A stretch of DNA of 64,000 nt from Nilaparvata lugens (lineage: Eukaryota > Arthropoda > Insecta > Hemiptera > Delphacidae): positions 61,429,637-61,493,636 of the forward strand of contig NC_052504.1 of NCBI RefSeq assembly GCF_014356525.2. The letters run 5' to 3'. Below the pieces are notes generated by a model that did no database searches, was not told the DNA's origin, and was given only the letters and a program-made list of their open reading frames with translations. The position numbers and the translations under genes are program-made. Shown piece by piece: positions 7,835 to 20,293 of the stretch; position 1 is the stretch's first letter; every line of letters starts with the position of its first letter.

Positions 7835-10512
7835 TTGAGAATTCTTGCTTTTGGTACATCAAGAGGTTGTGGGTCACAAAGGTCCATTAAACACATAATG
7901 ATTTTCCATTAACAGGAATTTTCAAAAACAAATCTGATATTTTAATACAACTAAACGTGACAAATTCAACTCAACATATTTTTACAATAATTCTAACATA
8001 AAGACATTGTAGAGTATTAAATTAGCCTTATTAGCATACTAAGTAAATGAAGAATGAAATAAGATGATGATTTTTAAAAGAATCAGATAATGTTCCCTCG
8101 TTGTAGATGTAAACGCCACCAGATTATTCTATATACGTCAGCTTGAAACTATGTTTATTAATATACCATCGAAATGGAAGAGATGATCATGAATGGAGAG
8201 CATTCAATATGTTATTATTCGAAGAAAAGTATAAATTCAATTTTTAGAGACTAAAACCATAGAGAAAATATAAGCGTAAGTTGTTTGTCTCTGCTAAAAC
8301 GAAGATTGTAGAGTGTCTATACATACTGTCAGTTTTCATTCATATTATTCAATAACCAACAAGTAATGTGGGGACTGTATCATTATATCTCCAGATCTGA
8401 GATTCATTGTGAAATAGTGATAATAATTTTTGAAATTTGAAATGATTCGAATTGAATCTTTTATCAAACAGGGGAACTGGATGGAATCTGTATGGAATGG
8501 ACAAATTCCTTTCAATTTCAAAAATAGAAAAAAATGTGAAGAAACAAGAATTCGATTCATGCAACTTCTGAATAGAGAAACTGTGAACAATAAAGTAGCT
8601 TTGGCATGGAGTAGCTACATCGCAAGAGATATTTTTTTGTTGATTCTAAGCCTTTTTCTGAAGTGTAACTGTGAATTCAGTTGATTGAACACAATCCAAT
8701 ATAAAAAGTGTAAAGAGGACTCTAATCCTCTTCTCAAATGGAAGTATAAGGCGTAACAAGTTTGTGGTGAGAAAGAGGTCCGTAGTTCTTTGCATCTGAT
8801 TGGGCTCTATCCTGTATCCTCTGCATCTATCTCTTATTCTCATAATATCATTCTCACATTTCTCGCATTCTTTAATACTGCACTCAATCAATATAATAAA
8901 TATGAGAGACGTTTTAATGCATGAGTGATGTTGCAAACACATTATATCATTTGGTTTGGATGAATGTGAATTCTGAAATGAATTATGCTGTAATATTTGT
9001 CTTCATAATACAGTAGTATTTTCGGAATCACTTTAGTTACACAATATTTTGAAATAAAATTTAAATTGATATTCAAAATATTATCTAGAACGTCTCTTAA
9101 CTTTTATTTTCCTCCACAAGAAGAGAATGATATGATTAACTCTATCAACGTTTATTCCACCATAGTAGAGAAACAAGAAGAAGAATGCAATTCCTGAGAG
9201 ATGAGATCTCAAGTGGATGCTTGTGAGGATATTCATCAACAATGAATACTAATGAGCGACGTTTGTGTGTTGATGTGTGGAACTTCACTGTTGAACGCGC
9301 TTCTTTGATTTGAAATGCACTCACAAAGAGCAAAGAGGAAATACTCAAACGGCAAACGGCAATCCCTTCCGTCTTCATATCATGAACATGAATACAACCT
9401 GCTCTTTGCTATCAGACTGAGCCAAGATCAAGTTCAGTTATATCTCCTAACTGAAGTGATTATTGTATTGATTTGTTGGATTGTACAGTATAAATATTGT
9501 TTCAACCGTCTGTGGTTGACTTTTGAAACAGAATGATGGAATTGAAACGGAATGAGAAATTATTGTTGAGATGAGGTGGATTAGAAAATTTTCCTGTTAA
9601 TAAGTTGTGTTTATTCACAACTCTACCATACTCTACCTTACATTCAACATTACTCCACCTTTTTGAATAATCTCCACTCCTCGTCTCCTCTCTTTCCCCT
9701 CTTATTCTGATATTGTAATTCTTAAGAAATTTGGTCATATTCATGAGATTCTATTCTACATTCTGGTGAGCTGAAATTCCAAAGCCACATATATAATACA
9801 TCTCCAAAGCTAACTGAATCAGACATAAATATTCACCTCACACCTGAGAAAGAGGCTACTTGGAGTGGAGGGCTGCATTGTGTTGAATCAGCTCTATGAA
9901 GGATGTTTTCTTTAGTTGTCGTATCGAGGGAAAGCTTCTGATTGTGAATAGGTGGCTGTATTGCTCTAGATGAGGTCAGTTGGTTCGTGCTGGGAATGAT
10001 TGAACCTATGGTTTTCCTTGAGAAGCTTCAAAAATTATTCTGGTATAGTCCACCGTGTTTTCAAGAACACTGCAATAGATTCTTCACTGGAGAGGATTGA
10101 AAACTCGCTCAGCTTTGTCTGATTCTTCAGGTTGGAGAACGGAGAACTCGAGCAAATGTTTTGGTAGAAGAAAGTCTGTAGTAGAGCAAAAACGGTTTGA
10201 AAAGCCTTGGGATTTCCTCTTTAGATTGTAGCAAAAACAATCCAAAAGTTTTCTCAATAATCTATCAACTTACCAACTCAAAAAAATAGTATTGAACAAA
10301 TAGCAATGAATGATACCTTGTGAACTATAATCTACAAGTGAATCCAAAACAATGTATTGAAAATTCCTTATCATTCTCAAAATAATATTGGACTGCTTCA
10401 TAGTATTCCTACTCATATGCTCAAGAACTTTTCAGAAAAGTTTATTCAATTATCACTATGATTCAAATCCAGAAGATCTACAAAAATGAAGTCCGTTTGA
10501 GTTCATTTGAAA
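7835..10512. other. AT-rich non-coding stretch
   Basis: Only short chance ORFs (100 residues or fewer, no domains) occur. I saw no RNA gene or tandem repeat. Confidence 0.5.
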
Positions 10513-10712
10513 ACTAGCAGGTAAACCTTGCTCCGCGAGGGTCTATTTCAGAACCGAGTGGAATCTTAAAGAGTTTAAAATAGGCCTATAACCATCCTCG
10601 GTTGATTGAAAATCTATATGCAAAATTTCAAGTTAATCAGTTCAGACATGATGACGCGTCAAACATAATTCTTCTATCCCGTACGTGTATAATCTTTTTC
10701 CTTTATTATAGT
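10513..10712 (-). mobile_element. Helitron-like non-autonomous element, family H, copy 1
   Basis: Read on the minus strand the element ends CTAGT followed by T, the Helitron 3' rule (CTRRT, then T). The internal blocks AGGCCTATAACCATCCTCGG, TATGCAAAATTTCAAGTTAA and GATGACGCGTCAAACATAAT recur in three other copies in this window. The other end is near TTTATTATAG at 10702-10711. Non-coding. Confidence 0.6.
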
Positions 10713-13329
10713 AGTTATATTATGGTTTCTATGATTCGTGTACTATTGTTCAAATTAATTTATGATCATAACCAGTTTTTTATCATTTACAAAATGATTT
10801 ATAGTGTTTACTGTTTCGTTTAGTATCCATTGATTACGCAGATAAGTGCTGTGTAGTAAGTAGCCTATTCGGTGATATTGAGATTTAAACTTAAGATCTT
10901 AATAAATTGTGCGCACTCACTCCTCCATACTCCATACTACCAGAAACGTGCTTTCTATTGCCTCATGAGTCATGACGATTGGAAAAATCGTATCACGCAG
11001 TAGATTTTTGTCTCTCCCTAAGGAGTACAGAATATGGATTGGTATTGACACGCGGATGAGATATTCATGAGACTAGGGAATATCGTATGTATACAATATC
11101 ACATTTACATGCACACGCATGCAGTACTTCAACATATTGAATCTTCAAAGAGAGTATAGACTTTTCTGGAGTAGATGCGTAGATTGCAGGCTAAAGTAAC
11201 ATGATAATAATATTCTGGTCGCACAATCTTGAATCCAATTCATTTCGTGTCATCAAAGATGACTCGAATTATTATTAATTTCAAGTCCATCAACTTGGTT
11301 GAGTTTTGATTGAAATATCTTTTTTCCTGGTTACGTAACATGAGGATTGAATAAGATTTGAATAAGATTGAACAAGGAGGTGGGATTACCAGTTAAATTT
11401 TCTTGGTTAAAAAATTGAAAAATAATTCTTATTATGATACAATCAAAGTTATATTTTACAAGTTGTGTAAGTACAACTTCCTTATAGAGTAGCCTGTTAG
11501 AGTTATAAGGTCGAAGCTTTTTGAAGTAACTTGATAATAATGCTACTATTGTAGCATAATTAATCTATTGCATTGAGAGAAATATTAAAAGAGAAAAAAT
11601 GTAGTCAGATCGTGAAATGAGATTATTCATGACACTATCGATGAAATTAAAATTCAATCTGACATCACTTCTCTGGAGTTATCATGAAATAATCTGAAAT
11701 CTAAGTTAATCATGTGTGTCATACAAATGGTAATGCTAGAGATAGGCTACATACCAGATAATTACAGTTTTCCAGTTTTCTGTTGAATGTCATTGTGCAC
11801 TTCACTATTCCTTAGTAACATAATGGGAATGGAGGTGATATGAGCAATTGGAAAATCAAATGGAGGTAATATGGGTCATGCCGGAATGTTAGATAGAAAG
11901 AGGTCATGAAGAAATCATGGAGCCTTTGTAATGTCTGAGATCGTTAAACGCTCCACAGCTCCTAATATACTCACTTCTACTGTACACGTCCTAATTTTAT
12001 GATGATATTCCTACTTGTTTGAGTTTTATTCTTCCGAAAGACCTTGGCCGTCAGCTCAGTTCACTTCTGAATATAGCATGATGTCGATGATTAGAGTAGT
12101 TCAGGCCTACTCCACTAATTTGGAAATGGGACATAGTACACTCACTAGGAAAAATTTTGCACTCTCATGATTTTTACCTGATTACTACAGATCGGAATTA
12201 TCATAATAATAATATTATGATATTGATAATTATGAATTATTCATGTAAAATAGGAAAGTAGGTTCATAATATTATTGTTTTGGAAGCTTTCCAACTATCA
12301 AAAAATTGGAGAGACACAGTTTTGGATTCAGCCTGCTGCCTTCGCCCGATCGTAAATTATTATAGAATATTATAACTTGTGGCTCTGTTGATAAATGAAT
12401 GATCAAATCAATTATCTATCGGTCGCCCGATAGTTGGAGCAAACAAACTGCTTTTTTAAGAGATTTCAATAGGCATGTATTAATAATCGTGAATCTTGGA
12501 TCAATCAATAAATAAATTTTAAATCGAAGAAATTAATATATAATTATTTAGCAATAAGTGCAACTATAGTGGAACTAATTTGTTTAGAACACACGTTTTG
12601 TGAGCAATGAAGTAAGTTTGATGAGGTGTTGAGTTGTTGATAAGTTTAGCCCGTTAGGCATTATGTACTGCGGAAGTTTCCACGAGTATGAAGCACGTAT
12701 TGCTACAATATTTACATGCATATCCGCATGCAATATGTACTGCATGTGGTGTCTGATCATAAATCAGTGTCTTACAGATAATTCGTGACTTGGTTTGATG
12801 GGGAAGATACATGATAGCAAGAATAACAATTATTCTCTGATACCTTTAAATAAGCTTAGTTCCAGATAAATCACTTTCAAAAGTATTCAATTACTGTCCA
12901 TTGGAGCCGGATTCAGCATTAGCTTATGAAATCATTTCTCCTAGGCTTCACTACTGACTTGTCTTTCATTGATATCTCATTTCTGATCTCATAATTTTCC
13001 CTTTGAGCCCAAGTATGGTACTTCGCTCAATATTTTTCCATAACTTCAATATGTCACAATCATATTTCTAACTCACGCATGATTGTCTCTAATTACTTGA
13101 ACCCCTAAAAATGTTGATTTGGTATTGTACTTTAATTTTAAGACTAGTTAAAATTATCAAGTATTCCCATGCATTATCTTGGATGAGTATTACTCATTAT
13201 GAATAATCATTATGTGAAAGAAGCACAACAGAACAATTTTACAACACTAACAGAATGAATTTGTCAGTGTTGTAATACGTTTCAGGGAATACCTGTCTCT
13301 GCATGTCAATATACGTGGCTTTGTGTTGT
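10713..13329. other. AT-rich non-coding stretch
   Basis: I see no gene, RNA or clear repeat here. Confidence 0.45.
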
Positions 13330-13720
13330 ATCCTATACTATTAAACGAGCAACTTCTGTTATGTTTAAATTTTTAGATGTTTGGATGTTTAGATGTTTAA
13401 GCTGCGTTTAGACCAAAGCTATTAACAAAATGTTAATAGCTTAATCCTTATATATTCTATTAGATTGAATATGACTTATCATACATATGAACATATGTGT
13501 TTGTCAAGTACCGTTTAATCTAATTAAATCGATGAGGATCAATTTATAAACATTTTGTTAATAACTTTGTTGTAAACCCAGCTTCAGATGTTCAGATGTT
13601 TAGATGTTCAGATGTTATTATAATTTCTTCTTTCGTGATAAATTTTTTATGCTTTTTCACTCCAGAGCGAAGCTCGGTCCCCGATATTTTTCGTTATTCA
13701 CACAACAATTTTATGTAACT
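13330..13720 (-). mobile_element. Decayed repeat of the 'GAGCAAYTTCTG / GAGCTTCGCTC' family, interrupted by a MITE
   Basis: On the minus strand this carries GACCGAGCTTCGCTC, a short array of AAACATCT-type octamers and AGAAGTTGCTCGTTTAATAG. The same blocks in the same order relation occur at 56005-56345 and 56400-56715. A 184-bp MITE-like insert splits the octamer array. Confidence 0.5.
13400..13583. mobile_element. MITE-like element with 35-bp terminal inverted repeats
   Basis: Left arm 13400-13434 begins AGCTGCGTTTAGACC, and right arm 13549-13583 is its reverse complement with 4 mismatches in 35; both carry ATTAACAAAATGTT. Total length is 184 bp with no coding capacity. It sits inside a short AGATGTTT-type array. 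Flanking TTA/TCA is compatible with a 3-bp target duplication but does not prove a superfamily. Confidence 0.75.
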
Positions 13721-16700
13721 ACTTCAATCACATATGACTAAGTTCCGTTCTCCTGGCTTAAATATTTATCACTGCACATACATACTAGTATACACATCAT
13801 ATTCCACTCAAATTTCTGAAAAACCATCAAGTAACCGCTGAAGGATGCTATTGGAATGTTTCTAGTAAGGTAATCAAGAGGAGAGGCATCATCTAAACCA
13901 CGTGTCAAAACGCGATGAGACTGGTGTTGTTTTATGTGGAGGAACTTGGGTAGCAGAAACTAATAGCTTGTGCTAATCACATCCAGTTTGAAACCGAGAA
14001 GTTCAATGATAACGGTACTTGAAACTTACAAGTACGATGGATGAACATGAGCGCAGCCATTCCCTACCAACTATTTGATTGAGTTTGTGCCCAATTTCCT
14101 AAGTGAACAAGGTACGATGACCCAGAATAAAGGGATTTGCTGTGATGTTGAATAATATGATCTTCAGATCTTAATTATTGCCTAACTATATTCCTTATAC
14201 GGTATGAATGTTGATGTTTATGACTTCATTGAACAATAGAGATCAGTTGCATTATTTTGCAAGAAATACATTAGACATTGAGGATCGACATGAGTGGAAT
14301 AATTTGCCCTGAAATGGTTGTAATATTGAATTTTGGAAACTCATTCTATTGTCAAGACGTCAAGAGTAGAAATCCTCTTGCTTGAGATTTTTTTTCAAAA
14401 AACATTATTATTTTGTATCATGTCATCAGAAATCTCCAGACGTCCAACCTACAATTAAAATTTGGGAAGATCAGTCAATCATTTAAGAAATGAATCATTT
14501 TCATAGTTAGTAGCAGGAAAGCAGTGCTTTGCACAGAGAAAAATGTTGTGTTTTAAAATAAATGCTATAGTGCAAGTAAAATAAATATTGTAAGATAATG
14601 CAAGTCCTCGATCAGCCTCATAGGAAAGTTGTAATGGAATTAATGATGCGAAGGACTGAAATTCCAATTGGATCAATGCCAATAACTCTGGTCTGTTTCT
14701 TACTCATATATCTGACCTCAACCATGAATATTGGTCTATCAGTATGGGGCCATATTACAATATGGATCAACGCTTCTGAATATATTCCTACTATTACCTG
14801 CTATACCTGTAATGCATCACGCAATGTTTAACTGGAGATGCATTCCAATCATTGTTTCCATGATTTAATTGGTTAGCAGGCTTGTTGACCACAACGAGTT
14901 CCAAGCTCAGCAAGTAAGGCGAAGCATGCAATCAATTGCGGATTGCGGCTCAAGCCTAATATTCAATCTCCATCCATCTGCCGGAAAATTTGGGGCCTGG
15001 ACCCTCTTGGATCGTTTATTCCAATGATATTGAATTGTAGAGATTATTAACTGATAAGCATCACTGAAGGACCTGTAGAATTTCAGTAGTCTTTAATATC
15101 GTGTAATCCGAAGACAGGTGAAACATTCCTAAATCTCCATATTGCTGGAATTCCTTCAAGTGGCTTAGTTGATAGGTAGTCCTCTAATTGAAAGGCAGTC
15201 CTCACTAATTGTGTTAGACATACATCTTGATGCGAGTGATTTTCGCTGATAACTCCAAGCTTTCAGAAGTAAGAAGAAAATTGAAGAGGATTGAAATAGG
15301 AAAAAACTTGTGCTTCAAAAGATCAAATAAATTTTGGATCCACTTCTAGTTCTATCACACTTGATGAACTCACAGAAACCAAGAGTCTACGTAACCTTCT
15401 AACTTTCTCAGGTATCGAATTCTTTCATGATTCATTTAATGCTCTCGATAACTGGAGCATTCAATCAATGCATCAATGCAAGAAGAATATCTGAGTAGTA
15501 TGTAGTAGTAAGTTAGTATGCGACTATTTTTCTCAGTGACTGGGAGTGATTTTATGCATATAATCAGTACAGATGAGGCATGCATCAATCTCACTCACTC
15601 ACTAATCGCGCTTCTAAGTGAGGTTGCAGAACTGTCAAATTTCTTTTGTACGGTAGTAGGGATGAACCCACTAACTGCTGTGATATCTCAGTGGTGCGAT
15701 CAAAACTGTAATTGCCGTCGAAGACGTGAATAATGGATCGAGCCGAGAATTTGAAATGACAGGTGATTGATGAATCTTCGAGAGTATTCCTCTCTGCAGT
15801 CAAGCAAGTACTTCTACCCAATGACCGTTGCGGCTCATGCGTAATGTGCCTTGTCAGCTCCCATTTCACCAATTTTGGCTCACTATCCCAATCTCATGTA
15901 CATTGATTCAATGCTCTTCGTTCTTACGGATGTTTTGCATCGAGAGGAAATAAGATCACAGTGGATAGTTGAAAGTTGTCAAATTGTCACAAGTGCTATT
16001 GATATATGCGGTTGCATGATTGATGATTGATGCTTCGAAAAGGACTTTGATAAATGTAATGAAAACCTAGATCTATCAATGGAAGATGTAACTTTCACAT
16101 ATAAAATCAACTTATTCATTCTGTTTTGTAACTATATTTTTTAGTAGATTTGCGATTCTCATGAACATTGAACATTAAAACCTATTGTTGAACTGGACCC
16201 TGTAGTCTGCATCATAAATCAAAGGATGGAACACGTTTAGTTTATGGAAAAAAATGCAAGGGGAATGTGATTGATTAGTCTTAATCAATCTTATTCCAAT
16301 CATTTGCATTGATTTCTATATTACATTCAGATGTGATTGTGACTATTATCAGAGATTGAATAAACAGAAATCTGTCTTTTTTTGAATCTGTGCTCAATTA
16401 TTTGAATCAATCATTCTCTGATCATTTGTATGATTGAGAATTTTATATTTATTACTCTCTTACTAGAAATCTTACGTAATTCATACCTCACATTCAAAGA
16501 TTCGAGCACAGCATTCCAAATAAAAGACTAATAGAAATATAAAATCCAGTCGAGATGTAGACAGGAAAGCTTATCGACTATGCAAAGCCATGTGGTGTGA
16601 GATCTGATAGAGATAATACGGATTTGACCTCCAATTACTCCAATGTTATGTTCTCCTAAAAATATACCACTTGAAAAATCACTCAAAATACTATGATGAG

Positions 16701-19254
16701 TATTGATGAGTACTGGGAAGAAGGCCAGTAGATAGTTTCAATCATCATAATATAGAGTGATATATTGTAGAAAAGAAAGGTTGAATATAAGCTATCACGA
16801 AATACATTTTAGAATAGGAGAGAGAGTAAAGACAATTCGAATAAGATTTCTGTATTAAAAACATCCTATGGCTGATCGGCAGACAATGATTTATTCTAAT
16901 GTGCTCATTGAGGGGTGGTAAAACGTATTAAAATTCCCATAATGAGGAAGCCCATAAATAATAAACTATGATTATATCATAAAGCTTGATATTTGATTTT
17001 TTTCATTTTTGGTGCAATCGACATGATTTTTTGAAAATGAACAGTAATATGAAACTTTCACTTGAAGAAAACCTGGGGTCAACCTTTCAGGATGATTTCA
17101 TAGAGTGTCATTTGTTTGGAAAAATTGTTCAATTGAAAGTGGATTCACAAAATCATAATATAATAGGAAAGAGTGTTCCCTATCTTACACGCAAATTCAC
17201 AGAAAGACTACAAACATTTCTCGGTGAATTGAACTAATATTGATAATAATTCATCCTTTGTATGTTTCAAATTAGCTTTTGAAAAAGAGAAAAGAGTTGT
17301 GCAGATACTTTGTTAGATTCAGCAGAGAATCGCGTAATGCAGGCTGGGAGTCGAAGATGGAGGGTTTTCAACAGAAGTGCCAATTGAGTTGCCGGGCATT
17401 GTGCAGCAGTGAATCAATAGAATAGGAGGATCTGGGAAGAGGAATAAAGTCTTCATTCAAGACAGCGAAGAGCCGCAGAGATTTAAAAAAGCGCTGTACC
17501 TTATTATTATCGCGGGTAGGACAACTGTCGAGAGGAAGCTGTTATGGAAATCGTTTATTGATTCATGTGGCTTCCCATCGTATTACTTAGACTCAACAGA
17601 ATCCAATAGAAGTAGGCTATGGCTGTAGCTTCATATGAAAATGAAGAACAATATTGAATTAAAATTGCAATATATGGTTGGATTCAAAAAGGGTTAAGAG
17701 TACTGAATGAAGTGAGATAGCATTTCCGAAATGTTCCAATGACCATAATAAACGAGTAATATTGATTCCCATTTAGCCGAATGAATTCCACTAAACCGAA
17801 CTATAGAGTTAACGAATATTATTTTAACTGAGGTACTTCTCTGGCTTATCAATAATCTTTCCTTACGTAAGTACTTTTTGCCTGATTTTAAATTAGTCAA
17901 GCTCTTCTGAGTTATATTCTGTTTGAGTTAAATATTTTCGAAAATTTATAGAATGTAAAAAGTCTCAAGTATTGGAAAGAGTTGAAGAATCTGAACTATT
18001 GAATTCAGGATAAGAAATCAGATTGAGGTGACCGGAAATTTCTTCACATACTCTAATATATCAAGTTTATCTTTACATATCGATACAATATCTCGAGTAT
18101 CTAGCTTTAATTAAGTATCGACTAAAAATAATTTGAAATTGTTCAAATTCGAATGTTGCATTGCATTATCATCAATTGTTATCAATTTCAAATGATTCCA
18201 ACTTATCTCGATAGTTACAAATAATAGTTTTAGCAATCCATGAAGGTGGAATATTATTGTGAGTGCTGCTATAGCACCATCACCAACTTATAACTGAGTT
18301 AGGCCTACCAATTCGCAAGAACAAACTACTAACACAATCAGTGAGTGAGGGCCTAGGAGATCTTTTTGGAGCCTCCCTCTCCATTGCAATACCTACAGAG
18401 TAAGTTAACACGTAAAAGTAATCCTATATTCAATTCTTCACACGTAAAGTTCCAATTATGAAGACACAGTATATGTAGTAACATTCAAATAAACTTATTT
18501 CCAAGAGAAAACTTTCTCATTCGGGTTCAGTGCCGTTCCTGATTTTGTGGAATCTACAATGCTGTAGGAATATGAGAGGGAATACATTTTTTGAGAGTGC
18601 TAATAATTCAGAAAAAAAATTAAAAATTATAAATCAGATGGAAACATCATGAATGATTCTCTTCTGGTCTGAAAAGCAGGGTTCTCTATGATTACTAACC
18701 AAATCATTTCCAAGTCAGCATCTTCGAAAGTGTTCCCATGTGGAACTAGGAAATTCTAGAATGGCAATCATTATTTGAGTTGAATGATAATCCTATTAGG
18801 AGAGGATATTTTTATAAGAAAGCACCTCAATTGAGATCAAAACACATGTGAGATATGGGAATTCATGCAATTATTGAAAGTTTGGAAGTTATATTGGTAA
18901 ACAATTGTTAATATTACACTAGCAGCAAAGTGTTTATGGCCCGCAAAACTCTAAACAGCATTAAAGTCAGAGGATAAAAGATTCTGCTCTAAATTTTTGG
19001 TTTACAAGATCGATGAAAATTTGCCACATTGTAGATAAAGTTTTAATTTAAAAATAGACTGTTAATTCCTCGGCTGTGCAAAAGGCTGAAAAAGCTTTTT
19101 ACAGAAGATATTTTTTAAGTTTTTCGATCCTTATGCTAACAATAAGGTATCAAAATGAAAAAGTTTTCTCAGGGAATTTTTTTCCGATCATCACTTTTTG
19201 AGATATGAACGCATAAAGTTTAATTTTTTAGACGGATCTTTTCAAAATCGAATC
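13721..19254. other. AT-rich non-coding stretch
   Basis: No exon or RNA gene is recognised. The longest ORFs (14598-14831, 15591-15872 minus, 16986-17237) lack known motifs and splice context. Slightly GC-richer patches at about 13860-14110 and 17290-17560 may be conserved intronic or regulatory sequence but show no coding signature. Confidence 0.4.
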
Positions 19255-19560
19255 AAATCAAATGATCTTTATTCACAAAAAAGTAATACAGCAGCAGAAA
19301 AAATATATAAATAGGTAGTGAATTTTCCCCACAAAGACAACAAGTCTGGGTGTGGGGAATGAGAGGGACCGAATCCACGACATTTTGAGGATGAATTCTT
19401 CATGGTATCGTTGATCGAATAGAACGAAAATTCTCTGTGAATACCAACTTTCGATGAAGGTATTAAGTTCTCTAAATTATGTAACGACATGTTTTAAGAC
19501 ACGTCGTTAAATCGTTCGTATACGTTCAAAATATCTTAGAGAATCAAATCCTCCTAACAA
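19255..19560 (-). mobile_element. 3' end fragment of a LINE
   Basis: Read on the minus strand, an ORF tail (19490-19269) is followed by GTGAATAAAGATCATTTGA and a short TTGAT-type tail (ATTTGATTTGATTCGATTTT), a typical LINE 3' end. The fragment is 5'-truncated and too short to assign a clade. Confidence 0.5.
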
Positions 19561-19839
19561 TGTCTTCTACGCATAAAATACTCATAACTCAATGAATACA
19601 GCAATTTTAGTTTGTGATGAAATTTTTTTTCATAATATTTCTTGAAGAGGAGAATCGCTGAATATTAAGGATGAACTGTTTGACTTGAATTTCACGATCC
19701 ATTTGAGAGAACTGCAAAATTATTAGTCTCTCATCTGATGCTTTTGACTGTATTTATCTATAAAATGAATGTTGATTGATATACTCATCAAGATCAATTC
19801 AATATTATCGTCAAAAATCTGGTGTGGCGCACTCACACA

Positions 19840-20293
19840 ACTTTCCTTGCCGTTATGAAAATTGATCACCTGATGCTAGTGTTTCCATTGATTGAAGAGA
19901 TTCTCATGCTCAATCTATCCCACTCAAAATTTTTTGATTAAATTGTATCTGAAGCCTGATAATCAAGGATCTAAAATCAAACTTTGCATAGATTGGGCGG
20001 AGCTCCTGAAATTTTTACAGATATGGGACTTGAGGCAGTTGATAGAGCTTATCGATGACTATTTCAGGTATAACTTTAATCAAAATCGTTGGAGCCGTTT
20101 TTGAGAAAACCGCGAAAAACCCTGTTTACACTCATACACACACACACACACACACACATACAGACCAATACCCAAAAACCACTTTTTTGGACTCAGGGGA
20201 CCTTGAAATGTATAGAAATTTAGAAATTGGGGTACCTTAATTTTTTTGGGAAAGCAATACTTTCCTTACCTATGGTAATAGGGCAAGGAAAGT
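19840..20293. mobile_element. MITE-like element with perfect 12-bp TIR and internal CA repeat
   Basis: The ends are ACTTTCCTTGCC (19840-19851) and GGCAAGGAAAGT (20282-20293), exact reverse complements. The interior has a (CA)n run near 20140-20160 and the phrase TCAAAATCGTTGGAGCCGTT, which resembles wording in other repeats of the window. Length 454 bp, non-coding. The family may extend a few tens of bases left of the TIR. Confidence 0.65.

Noticed and set aside
9145..9378. Minus-strand ORF ending in a PHKHPLEISS string, considered as the last DUF1989 exon
   Set aside because: The resemblance to the family's C-terminus is only a few residues, and the intron would exceed 20 kb without supporting splice sites.
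15591..15872. 93-codon minus-strand ORF
   Set aside because: No domain, no flanking splice signals, and its codon content looks like background.
16986..17237. 83-codon ORF with protein-like composition
   Set aside because: No family recognised, no splice sites or neighbouring exons found; left as unexplained.
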